From NCBI GenBank assembly GCA_012032065.1, contig JAAURV010000031.1, positions 1-16,954 of the forward strand: a stretch of DNA of 16,954 bases. The letters are read 5' to 3'. Of the stretch, positions 1 to 7,677 are shown piece after piece. This DNA comes from Hyphomicrobiales bacterium. Its GTDB lineage: Bacteria > Pseudomonadota > Alphaproteobacteria > Rhizobiales > Aestuariivirgaceae. The position numbers and the translations under genes are program-made. The notes under the pieces were generated by a model. The model was not told where the DNA came from and ran no database searches. It saw only the letters and a list, made by a program, of their open reading frames with translations. The first letter of the stretch is position 1; every line of letters begins with the position of its first letter.

Positions 1-12
1 GTCCGCCATGCG

Positions 13-849
13 TTATGCCTTCTTGAATGTCAGCGATTTGAATTTGCGTGTCTGTTCGGTCAGGGCGACTTCCGTTGGCAGGCGTTCCATAGAGGACGCG
101 CCATAGAACCCATGACAGGTCTTTACGCGATCGAAAACGAACTGCGCATCGTCCGGCATCGACACGGGGCCGCCGTGAACGAGAATGATGGCATCCTTGT
201 TGACCTTGAGTGCTGCGTCCGCCCACTCATCCACCAGGGCGGGACAATCGGCAAGCTTCAATGCGGTTTTCGAACCTATGCTACCACCCGTCGTCAATCC
301 GAGATGGCAGACGATGATGTCAGCGCCCGCTTGCGTCATGACTTTCGCCTCCTCCGCATTGAACACATAAGGCGTGGTCAGCATGTCCTTCTCACAGGCG
401 AGGCGGATCAGATCGACCTCCTGGCCATAGGACATCCCCGTCTCTTCCAGATTGGCGCGCAGCACGCCGTCGATCAGGCCGACGGTCGGAAAGTTCTGGA
501 TGCCGGCGAAGCCTAGCGCTTTCAGCTCGTCGAGAAAGCGATCGAAGATGCAGAACGGATCGGTGCCGTTGACGCCGGCGAGAACCGGGGTTTTGCGCAC
601 GACGGGCAGAACTTCGTGCGCCATCTCGCACACGATCTCGTTGGCGTTTCCATAGGCGAGCAGACCTGACAGCGAACCGCGTCCCGCCATGCGGTAGCGG
701 CCGGAATTATAGATGACGATCAGATCGATGCCGCCATCTTCCTCGCATCTGGCGGAGAGTCCCGTGCCGGCGCCGCCGCCAATGATGGGGATGCGTTTGC
801 GTTTCATCTCCTGAAAACGTTCGACAAGGCTGGAACGGGAAAATCTCAT
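13..849 (-). CDS. Phosphoenolpyruvate hydrolase family / Tm-1-like TIM-barrel protein
   Basis: A 278-residue protein of the TIM-barrel family annotated as phosphoenolpyruvate hydrolase or TIM-barrel signal transduction protein (PF09370 type). Visible family features are the N-terminal IPIIGGGAGTGLSA segment, the GIDLIVIYNSGRYRMAGRGS stretch, GFAGIQNFPTVGLIDG near the middle, and a late CHLGLTTGGSIG loop. No signal peptide or membrane segment is seen, so it should be cytoplasmic. Its ATG overlaps the ade stop by four bases (ATGA), which implies translational coupling and places it last among the fully visible genes of the operon. The enzymatic reaction is not well established for this family, so the product name is a family label. 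After the stop, an ATG at bases 9-7 could start another gene. In other bacteria these barrels often sit beside a UPF0261/Tm-1-like gene, but only three codons are in view. Confidence 0.85.
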   Translation of the reverse strand: MRFSRSSLVERFQEMKRKRIPIIGGGAGTGLSARCEEDGGIDLIVIYNSGRYRMAGRGSLSGLLAYGNANEIVCEMAHEVLPVVRKTPVLAGVNGTDPFCIFDRFLDELKALGFAGIQNFPTVGLIDGVLRANLEETGMSYGQEVDLIRLACEKDMLTTPYVFNAEEAKVMTQAGADIIVCHLGLTTGGSIGSKTALKLADCPALVDEWADAALKVNKDAIILVHGGPVSMPDDAQFVFDRVKTCHGFYGASSMERLPTEVALTEQTRKFKSLTFKKA

Positions 850-2567
850 CGCGCGTCCTCGGTGTTCAAGCGGCTTAACAATTCGAAACGGTCCACATCC
901 ACCATTCCCATATCGCTGATCTTCAGATGTGGAATGACCGGAAGCGGCAGGAAGGCGACTTGCAGAAAGGGCTCTGGAAGGATTGTACCAAGCGACTTCG
1001 CCGCCGCGCGGAGAGGGATGAGAGCTTCGCGCACGTCTTCGTATGATTTATCGCTCATGAGGCCTGCAACGGGAAGTGAAAGTTCGGCGAGAACCTCGCC
1101 CGCCTTCACCACGACAAACCCACCGCCGATCTCGCGCAGCCGGTTTGCCGCGAGAGCCATATCACCGTCATCAGCGCCGATAGCGCAGATGTTGTGGCTG
1201 TCATGCCCGACAGTGGAACCGATTGCTCCGGCCTTCAAGCCAAAGCCGTTCACAAATCCCACGCCAATATTGCCGTTGATGCCGTGCCGTTCGACGACCG
1301 CCACCTTGATCGCATCCTGCTCGAAGTCGCGATCAATCATTCCGCCCTTTGCAGGCAGTTCCTTGCGAAGATGCCGCGTGATGATTTTCCCCGGCTCGAC
1401 GCCAATCACCGGCACGTTGCGACCGTCTCCCCTGGCTTCGAAGTCTCTTGCAGACACGGTTCTCGACTTCACGCTACCAAAACCAACGGGCGCGATTGCC
1501 TTGCGTAAGGCAAAGAGTTGGTCTTCGACAATCCGGCCCGCGGAGATGACTCTCTCGACACCGCAGCTTTTCAGATCTTCGATGATCGCAAGATCGGCTC
1601 TCCAGCCGGGCGCGACAAGGCCGCGATCATGCAGGCGGAACGCTTTCGCGGCGGAGATGCTGGCGGCGCGGTAGACGGCAAGCGGCGGCGCGCCGTGCGC
1701 AATCGCGGTGCGGATCATGAAATCGAGGTGGCCTTCTTCCGCGATGTCCAGCGGATTTCTGTCATCTGTGCACAAGGCTATGAACGGCGAGTTGCGTTCG
1801 GTGATAATCGGGATGAGCGCGTGCAGATCCTTCGACACCGAGCCTTCGCGGATCAGGATATGCATGCCCTTGGAGAGTTTTTCCAGCGCCTCTTCAGCGG
1901 TCGTCGTCTCATGATCGGTGCGGATGCCCGCCGCCAGATAACCATTGAGTTCCTTGCCGCGAAGCAGCGGCGCGTGGCCGTCGATATGGCGGCCGGAGAA
2001 GAGTTCAATCTTGTCGAGGCATTGCGGATCGAGCGCCAGAACGCCCGGATAGTTCATGAACTCGGCAAGGCCGATCACCTTGGGGTGGTTCATGAAGGGC
2101 TTGATGTCTTCCGCCGAAAGCCTTGCACCCGATGTTTCGAGATGGGTTGCGGGCACGCAGCTTGAAAGCTGCACGCGGAGGTCCATCACGGTTTGTTCAG
2201 CGCATGCGAGGAAGTACGCGATGCCCGGAGCGCCCATCACATTGGCGATTTCGTGCGGATCGCAGATCGCGGTGGTGACGCCGTGCTTGATCACGCAGCG
2301 GTCGAACTCCAGTGGAGTCACAAGCGAGGACTCGACGTGGAGATGCGTGTCGATGAAGCCGGGAACGGCGATCTTTCCGGAGATGTCGATCTCGCGAATC
2401 CCGCGATACTCGCCGAATGTGCCGGCGATGGTGCCGCCGCAAATCGCAATGTCGGAGGCAATCAGCTCTCCGGAGACGAGGTCGAAGAACCTGCCACCTT
2501 TCAAGACCAAGTCAGCCGGAGACTGCCCTGCCCCTTGGCTGATGTTCCGGCTGATTTGTCTATCCAC
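846..2567 (-). CDS. ade: Adenine deaminase
   Basis: A 573-residue amidohydrolase that converts adenine to hypoxanthine and ammonia in purine salvage. The N-terminal composite sheet (LVLKGGRFFDLVSGE) is followed by the metal-binding FIDTHLHVESS motif (His75 and His77), DPHEIANVMG near residue 103, GLAEFMNYPGVL, DGHAPLL, and the late metal-site region CTDDRNPLDIAEEGHLD. The C-terminal domain (GSTVGHDSHNICAIG, and KISDMGMVD at the end) is typical of bacterial Ade, and the length fits the family. The start is GTG at 2567, with only a weak purine-rich upstream site. It lies 63 bp after the Gfo/Idh/MocA gene and overlaps the next gene by four bases, so it appears to be part of the inositol operon. 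That is an unusual setting for a purine salvage enzyme. A related cyclic-amidine deaminase activity is possible. Confidence 0.9.
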   Translation of the reverse strand: MDRQISRNISQGAGQSPADLVLKGGRFFDLVSGELIASDIAICGGTIAGTFGEYRGIREIDISGKIAVPGFIDTHLHVESSLVTPLEFDRCVIKHGVTTAICDPHEIANVMGAPGIAYFLACAEQTVMDLRVQLSSCVPATHLETSGARLSAEDIKPFMNHPKVIGLAEFMNYPGVLALDPQCLDKIELFSGRHIDGHAPLLRGKELNGYLAAGIRTDHETTTAEEALEKLSKGMHILIREGSVSKDLHALIPIITERNSPFIALCTDDRNPLDIAEEGHLDFMIRTAIAHGAPPLAVYRAASISAAKAFRLHDRGLVAPGWRADLAIIEDLKSCGVERVISAGRIVEDQLFALRKAIAPVGFGSVKSRTVSARDFEARGDGRNVPVIGVEPGKIITRHLRKELPAKGGMIDRDFEQDAIKVAVVERHGINGNIGVGFVNGFGLKAGAIGSTVGHDSHNICAIGADDGDMALAANRLREIGGGFVVVKAGEVLAELSLPVAGLMSDKSYEDVREALIPLRAAAKSLGTILPEPFLQVAFLPLPVIPHLKISDMGMVDVDRFELLSRLNTEDAR

Positions 2568-2630
2568 GCGACGCTATCCGTTGCCCGAAGCCAGCACGCT
2601 AGCAATGTTCGCGCGGAACAGAAAGGCCGC

Positions 2631-3754
2631 TTAGCCGATCTTGACCCAGGACCGAGACGCGGAAGATTTGATCGCCGAATCCACGACTTTCTGGATTTCC
2701 CACGCCTCCCGGAAATCGGGGCCTGCCTTTGGGCCGCCGCCAATTGCGCCGATGAACTCCGCCATCTCGATGGTCTTCAGGTCGTTGAAGCCGAGCTGGT
2801 GGCCGGCGGCGACGCAGAAGCCGCCATAGGGTGGGTGTTGCGGCCCCGCCTCGATCTTGGTGTAACCCGAGGTGCGGGGATCGGCACCGGCCTTGTAAAA
2901 ATGGAGTTCGTTGAGCGCTTCCTGGGTGAAAACAAGGCTGCCTTTGCTGCCGGTCAGTTCGAAACCCAATTGCATCTTGCGGCCGGTGGCGATCCAGTTC
3001 GCTTCGATGGTGCCGCCGCAACCGCTTGCAAAATTGATCAGGATGCGGGCGACGTCGTCGACCTGCACGTCTTTGCGCTCCTTCGCGCCCTTGGAGACGG
3101 GGCGCGATTTGACGACTGTTCGGACATCCGCCGAGACTTCGGCGATAGGGCCGATAAGAAAGCGCGCCATGCCGATGATGTGGCTGCCGAGATCGGCGAT
3201 GACGCCGGGACCGCCCACCGGATCGATGCGCCAGGTGTAGGGGCTTTCGGGATCGTGCATGTAATCCTCGGCGTGGACGCCGCGGAAGCCGGTGATGTCG
3301 CCGAGCTCGCCCGAGGCCGCCATGTCGCGCGCCAACTTGAGGAGCGGGTTCTTGATGTAGTTGAAGCCCACCTGCGTGACGACGCCCTTGGCTTCCGCCG
3401 CCTTCATCATCTCCTCGGAGTCCTTGAGCGAGGGCGAGAGCGGTTTTTCGCAATGGACATGCTTGCCGGCGGCGATGGCGGCGAGCGCCATTTCCTTGTG
3501 CATCGTATTGGGTGTCGTGATCGAAACGACATGCGACGTCGGGATCGGCGATCGAGCGCCTTCCAATCGCCCGTCGACTTTTCGAAGCCGTATTGATGCG
3601 CGGCTTTCTTTGCCGACTCAACGCTGATATCGGCGACGCAAACGAGGCGCGGCGCCGGAATTTCCGGGAAGGCGGCCAGTGCTGCGCGATAGGCGAAGGC
3701 ATGGGCCTTGCCCATGAAGCCTGTGCCGATCAGGCCGATGCCCACTTCATGCAT
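2631..3754 (-). CDS. Gfo/Idh/MocA family NAD(P)-dependent oxidoreductase (frame broken twice)
   Basis: A sugar or cyclitol dehydrogenase of the Gfo/Idh/MocA family, cytoplasmic and NAD(P)-dependent. The N-terminal Rossmann motif GIGLIGTGFMGKAHA begins right after the ATG at 3754. The conserved EKPLS motif with its lysine follows, as does GVIADLGSHIIGMARFLIG, which carries the family's histidine region. The frame is broken. From DWKAL, one extra base near 3553 moves the reading to IADPDV, and a second extra base near 3533 moves it to VVSITTPNTMHKEMA. Removing both bases gives a continuous protein of about 373 residues, normal for the family. The start overlaps the iolE stop by 8 bp, so it belongs to the iol operon. 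It may act as an inositol or inosose dehydrogenase (IolG-like role), but the exact substrate cannot be read. Confidence 0.82.
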
Positions 3755-4658
3755 TGGGGAAACCCTGGGTCTCGACGGTGTAACCCGCCGCCGTCATCAC
3801 CCGCATGAGTTCCGTGTATCCGACCTGCGCCATCTTGAGCGGCGGATTTTTCTTCGGGTCCTGCTCGGCTTCGACCACGAACCAGCCTTCGTAACCGTAG
3901 TCCGCGAACTTATTCACGATTGCTCCGAAATCGAGCGAGCCGTCACCCGGCACTGTGAACGCGCCGAGCGCCACCGCATCGAGGAAGGACTGCTTGGCGC
4001 GGTCGAGCTTCTTGATCACATCCAAACGCACGTCCTTCACATGCACATGGGTAATGCGCTTGTGGTGCTTGTCGATCGTGCGCATCACGTCTCCGCCGGC
4101 GAAGGCCATGTGGCCCGCATCGAATAGCAGCGGAATGGTAGAGTTCTCCATGAAGAGATCGAGCTCCGGTTCGGTCTCTACCACAGCCGCCATGTGGTGG
4201 TGGTAGGTGAGCGGCATGCCTTGGGCATGCACCCAATCGCTGAAGGCGGACAACTTCTTGCCGTAGGCTCTCATCTCGGAAGCCGAGAGTTTCGGCTTGG
4301 TGGCGAGCGGCTTCGACCGGTCCCCCTGAATGGAGCGGCCCATTTCGCCATAGACGATGCAGGGCGCATTCACTGCCTTGAAGAGCTCGATCATCGGCTT
4401 GATGCGTGTCTGGTTCGACTCGAGCGACTCATCGACGAGCGTTCCGGAGAACCAGCCGCCGCAGAGCGTTACATCCGCCGCTTTCAGGATCGGCAGCATG
4501 AGCTTCGGGTCCTGTGGAAAGCGGCGGCCCATTTCCATGCCGGTGAAGCCCGCCGAGCGCGATTGCCGCAGGCATTCCTCGAGCGAAACGTCGTCGCTCA
4601 GTTCCACGAGATCGTCATTCCACCACGCAATGGGCGACATGCCCAGCTTCGCTTTCAT
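3747..4658 (-). CDS. iolE: Myo-inosose-2 dehydratase
   Basis: A 303-residue xylose-isomerase-like TIM-barrel enzyme that dehydrates 2-keto-myo-inositol (inosose) to the trihydroxycyclohexane-dione used by IolD. The N-terminal KLGMSPIAWWNDDL is a hallmark of IolE. GFTGMEMGRRFP, LCGGWFSGTLV, LTYHHHMAAVVE, LLFDAGHMAFAGGD and THVHVKDVR follow, carrying the expected metal and substrate residues. The late GYEGWFVVEAEQDPKK segment is also typical. The ATG at 4658 is preceded by a GGAGAA site 6-7 bases upstream. The gap from the iolD stop is 15 bp and the gene overlaps the following dehydrogenase by 8 bp, so these genes are almost certainly co-transcribed. The reading frame is intact, and this is the most secure pathway assignment in the window. 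Confidence 0.93.
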   Translation of the reverse strand: MKAKLGMSPIAWWNDDLVELSDDVSLEECLRQSRSAGFTGMEMGRRFPQDPKLMLPILKAADVTLCGGWFSGTLVDESLESNQTRIKPMIELFKAVNAPCIVYGEMGRSIQGDRSKPLATKPKLSASEMRAYGKKLSAFSDWVHAQGMPLTYHHHMAAVVETEPELDLFMENSTIPLLFDAGHMAFAGGDVMRTIDKHHKRITHVHVKDVRLDVIKKLDRAKQSFLDAVALGAFTVPGDGSLDFGAIVNKFADYGYEGWFVVEAEQDPKKNPPLKMAQVGYTELMRVMTAAGYTVETQGFPNA

Positions 4659-4673
4659 GTTTTTCTCCGGTTG

Positions 4674-6513
4674 TTAAACGCCGACGCGCTGTTTCGAGCG
4701 CACATCGGCTTGATACTTGGCGGCTTCGGCGACTTCCTTGCGTTTCGAGACCTGGGGCACACCCACATCCCACAGGGCATCGCCCGGCGTCCACACGAAG
4801 GCGTCGGAGACGATGGTGATGATGGTGGTCTTGTCGTTCGTCTTGGCCCAGTCGAAGGCCTGCTCGAGTTCGGCGAGGCTTTGCACCTGCCGCGCTTCGG
4901 CACCCATGGAGCGTGCGTGGGCGGCATAGTCCACAGGGAACGGGTTCTTCGACAGCGTGTCCTTGATCAAATTGTTATAGGAGGCGCCGCCTTTGAAGTT
5001 CTGCAGGCGGTTGATGACGGCGTAGCCGCCATTGTCGCAGACAACGACGATCATCTTGTGGCCATAGAGCACCGACGAATAGATGTCGGAGTTCATCATC
5101 ATGTAGCTGCCGTCGCCCACCATGACAATGGTTTCTCGGGTGGGGTCAGCCATGGCAGCGCCCCAGCCGCCGGCAATTTCGTATCCCATGCAGGAGAAAC
5201 CGAATTCGCAATCGAAGCTGTGGGCAGACTTGGCGCGCCAATTCTTCATGGTCTCGCCGGGGAGGCCACCGGCGGCAGTGATCATGTAGTCGCGCGCGCC
5301 CGCCTTCTTGTTGATGACGCCTACGACCTGGCCATAGGTCGGCACCGGCGCGTTAGTGGGCTTCTGGTACCCGTCGAGTGCGTTGTTCCACTCGGCGAAT
5401 TCGTCGGCCCCTTTCTTGGTCCAGGCGGCGTGGGCCTTGTAGCCCGTCATGGCGGCAGCGAGTTCTTCGACCGTTGCCTTGGCATCCCCAACGACGCCGA
5501 CGGCGCGGTGCTTGGTGGCGTCCCAGCGCGCGGCGTTGATAGAGATAAACTTGGCTGCGTGATTGAACACGGTCCAGGAACCGGTGGTGAAGTCCTGCAA
5601 TCTCGTACCGATGGCGAGGATCACATCAGCTTCCGCCGCCATTGCATTGGCCGAGGTGGAACCAATGATGCCAATTGGGCCGACATGGGCTTTGTGATCG
5701 TGGACGACGGCACTCTTGCCCGCCACGGTTTCGGACAGCGGAATGCCGTGGGCGAGTGCGAAGTCTGCGACTTCTTTTTCGGCGCCAGAATAGCGCACGC
5801 CGCCACCTGAAATGATCAACGGCTTCTTGGCGGACTTGAGCAACTCCACGGCTTTGGCGAGGCGCTTGGAATCCGGCCGCGCTCGCGGAATTTCGTGCAC
5901 GTTCTTTTCAAAGAAGGCTTGCGGATAGTCGCAGGCATATTCCTGGATGTCCTGTGGCAGGGCGATGAAGGCCGGGCCGCAATCGGCGGGATCGAGCATG
6001 GCGGCCACCGCCTGCGGCAGCGACGCCATGATCTGCTCCGGATGGACGATGCGGTCCCAATAGCGGGTCACCGCCTTGAAGGAGTCGTTCACGGTGATCG
6101 AGGGATTATTGAAATGCTCGACTTGCTGCAAAACGGGGTCGGGCCTGCGGTTCATGAACACGTCGCCCGAGAGGATCAGGATCGGCAGGCGGTTGGCATG
6201 AGCGAGGCCTGCGGCCGTCACCATGTTGGTGGCGCCGGGGCCGATGGAGGAGGCGGCGACCATGATCTGGCGGCGGCGCTTGGCCTTGGCGAAACCGACG
6301 GCGGCGAGCGCCATCGATTGCTCGTTGAGGCGCGATACATGGCAACTGGTCTTTGTATTCGTAAAGCGCTTCCGACAGGCAGGTGACATTGCCGTGGCCG
6401 AAGATGCCGAAAATGCCGGGAAACAGCGGCGCTTCCTTGCCGTCGATGATGGTGAACTGGTTGACAAGATAGCGCACCAGCGCCTGTGCCATGGTCAAGC
6501 GTATGGTCGACAT
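4674..6513 (-). CDS. iolD: 3D-(3,5/4)-trihydroxycyclohexane-1,2-dione acylhydrolase (frameshifted near N-terminus)
   Basis: A thiamine-diphosphate enzyme that hydrolytically opens the inositol-derived ring to 5-deoxy-glucuronate. The ATG at 6513 follows a strong AGGGAGG site 8 bases upstream and gives STIRLTMAQALVRYL, then IFGIFGHGNVTCLSEAL. The main frame continues with NEQSMALAAVGFAKAKRRRQ and SSIGPGATNMVTAAG, then PDPVLQQVEH. The C-terminal ThDP site shows GDGS (5107-5118, about residue 466) followed by a CDNGGYAVINRLQ segment. The frame changes between about 6328 and 6341. Two missing single bases there would restore a family-like LP-x-YRA-x-NEQ junction, and the total of about 613 residues is normal for IolD. 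The gene follows the RpiR gene after 97 bp and precedes iolE by 15 bp. Confidence 0.88.
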
Positions 6514-6610
6514 CAGAGGGGCCTCCCTAGCCGCGTTTCGCACGGATCAGTTATTGCAGGGCCGGAGCCCGCGCAAGTTTGACGGCGGAAAGAAAAATTC
6601 ATACCACACC

Positions 6611-7552
6611 TCATTTTCTACTGGCCTCGCGGGGCAATCTGGCCGAGCGATCCCGGGCGATCTCGGTGACGCTCGGAATTCGCGGGGGCGCCTCCGCCTT
6701 AGAAGGACGAAGCAATGCAGCCGTCGCAGTTGCGATGCATTGAACGAGGCACATTGGCGCCGCGAGAGAGCGGGAGAATGTGTATTCGTCCTCCGGCACC
6801 GTGAAAAGAACGCCGGCGCGTTTGGCGAGGGGTGACAACTGGCTGTCGGTAATGGAAATCACCGGCACGCCAAGATTGACCGCCTGCTCGGCAATGCTCA
6901 CAACTTCCTTCGCATAGTGGCGGAAGGCGATGGCGACAAGCGCATCCTTCTCGCCCATCGTCAATGCCATCTCATTGGCAAGTCCGCCGGCGGGGTCGAG
7001 CAGAATGACTTTCCGCTGTAGCATTGTGAGGAGGTAGCGGAGGAGCAGCGCTATCGGCTCGGAGCGGAGCTGGCCGGCAATGTAGATTGTCTGGGCGTTG
7101 GCAAGCAGCTTTGCCGTTTTCGATAACTGTTCTTCGCTGACGTTCTCGAGCAAGCCCTGCAAGGCCGCGATATCACGGACCACGAGGTCCTTCAGGAAAC
7201 CGCGCGTGCCGTGGCCTCCTTTGCGCGACAATTCGTTTTCGAGCGCATTGATCCGCTCCCGGAAGCCCGGAGCCGCGGTAGCAAGCCGCGTCTGGAACAC
7301 GGCCTGCAATTCCTTGAAGCCGCTGTAGCCCAGGTTCTGCGCGAAGCGGACGAGGCTCGACGGATGCACACCGCATTTGGCGGCGATGGCGTTGATCGAT
7401 TCGAGCGCGATTACATTCGGATTCTGGGTGAAGAAGCGGGCAACTTGCTGGTATCCGGACGAAAGCTCGGGATAGAGAGCCGCGATCAGGTTGACAACGC
7501 CCTCGTAATTGAGCGGGATTGCCTTGTCCTGAACGATTTCCTTCACTGCCAT
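6611..7552 (-). CDS. RpiR/MurR family transcriptional regulator with SIS domain (IolR-like)
   Basis: A 313-residue regulator. An N-terminal RpiR-type helix-turn-helix domain spans roughly residues 15-90 (with ESINAIAAKCGVHPSSLVRF and LGYSGFKELQ), and a sugar-phosphate-binding SIS domain spans about 145-270 (TIYIAGQLRSEPIA, DALVAIAFRHYAKEVV, VPVISITDS). The tail of about 40 residues is rich in Arg and Pro. I chose the ATG at 7552 because a very strong GGGGAGGAGG site lies 9 bases upstream. A longer frame back to 7621 would run through that site and into the divergent promoter. In many proteobacteria RpiR proteins sit beside inositol genes and respond to a pathway intermediate. Here it lies directly upstream of iolD and divergent from an aldehyde dehydrogenase, so it probably regulates both and may autoregulate. 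Confidence 0.88.
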   Translation of the reverse strand: MAVKEIVQDKAIPLNYEGVVNLIAALYPELSSGYQQVARFFTQNPNVIALESINAIAAKCGVHPSSLVRFAQNLGYSGFKELQAVFQTRLATAAPGFRERINALENELSRKGGHGTRGFLKDLVVRDIAALQGLLENVSEEQLSKTAKLLANAQTIYIAGQLRSEPIALLLRYLLTMLQRKVILLDPAGGLANEMALTMGEKDALVAIAFRHYAKEVVSIAEQAVNLGVPVISITDSQLSPLAKRAGVLFTVPEDEYTFSRSLAAPMCLVQCIATATAALLRPSKAEAPPRIPSVTEIARDRSARLPREASRK

Positions 7553-7607
7553 GACGAACCGCCTCCTCCCCGGAGACCATTGGCCGAGGTTACTAGACCA
7601 AGCGCAC

Positions 7608-7636
7608 TTGACATGCAACATCCATTGCGAAACAAT
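7608..7636 (+). promoter_or_regulatory. Predicted sigma70-type promoter of the aldehyde dehydrogenase operon
   Basis: A perfect TTGACA -35 box (7608-7613), a 17-base spacer, and AACAAT (7631-7636, four of six consensus bases) as the -10. It lies in the 125-bp gap between the divergent RpiR gene and the aldehyde dehydrogenase start. The spacer is almost filled by a palindrome described separately, so a protein bound there would block RNA polymerase. This is prediction only. Confidence 0.5.
7615..7628. promoter_or_regulatory. Candidate operator GCAA-N6-TTGC (copy 1)
   Basis: GCAACATCCATTGC, an interrupted palindrome inside the -35/-10 spacer, followed directly by GAA. The same GCAA-N6-TTGC-GAA block occurs behind a TTGACA box upstream of the ABC transporter operon (minus strand, 16759 to 16743). 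The half-site also forms a wider perfect inverted repeat, TGCAACAT (7614-7621) with ATGTTGCA (7651-7658). The RpiR protein encoded next door is the likeliest ligand, by position only. Confidence 0.5.
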
Positions 7637-7677
7637 TGAGCAAGCAAGTTATGTTGCAAACGGGGATCGCCAAGCGG

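Noticed and set aside
2193..3596. Plus-strand open frame of 467 residues opposite ade and the Gfo/Idh/MocA gene
   Set aside because: It spans two well-supported minus-strand genes, has the Arg/Asp/Ala-rich composition of an antisense frame in high-GC DNA, and shows no family motif.
2599..3702. Minus-strand open frame of 367 residues in the Gfo/Idh/MocA region
   Set aside because: Only the few residues between the two indels (IADPDV) are real coding sequence in this frame. The rest is Arg/Pro-rich shadow.
4194..5810. Plus-strand open frame of 538 residues opposite iolE and iolD
   Set aside because: It is antisense to clear IolD and IolE motifs, with a His/Gly/Arg-rich sequence and no recognisable domain.
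7553..7621. Longer RpiR start at 7621
   Set aside because: The added 23 residues are not family-like and would cover the strong GGGGAGGAGG site and the divergent promoter.
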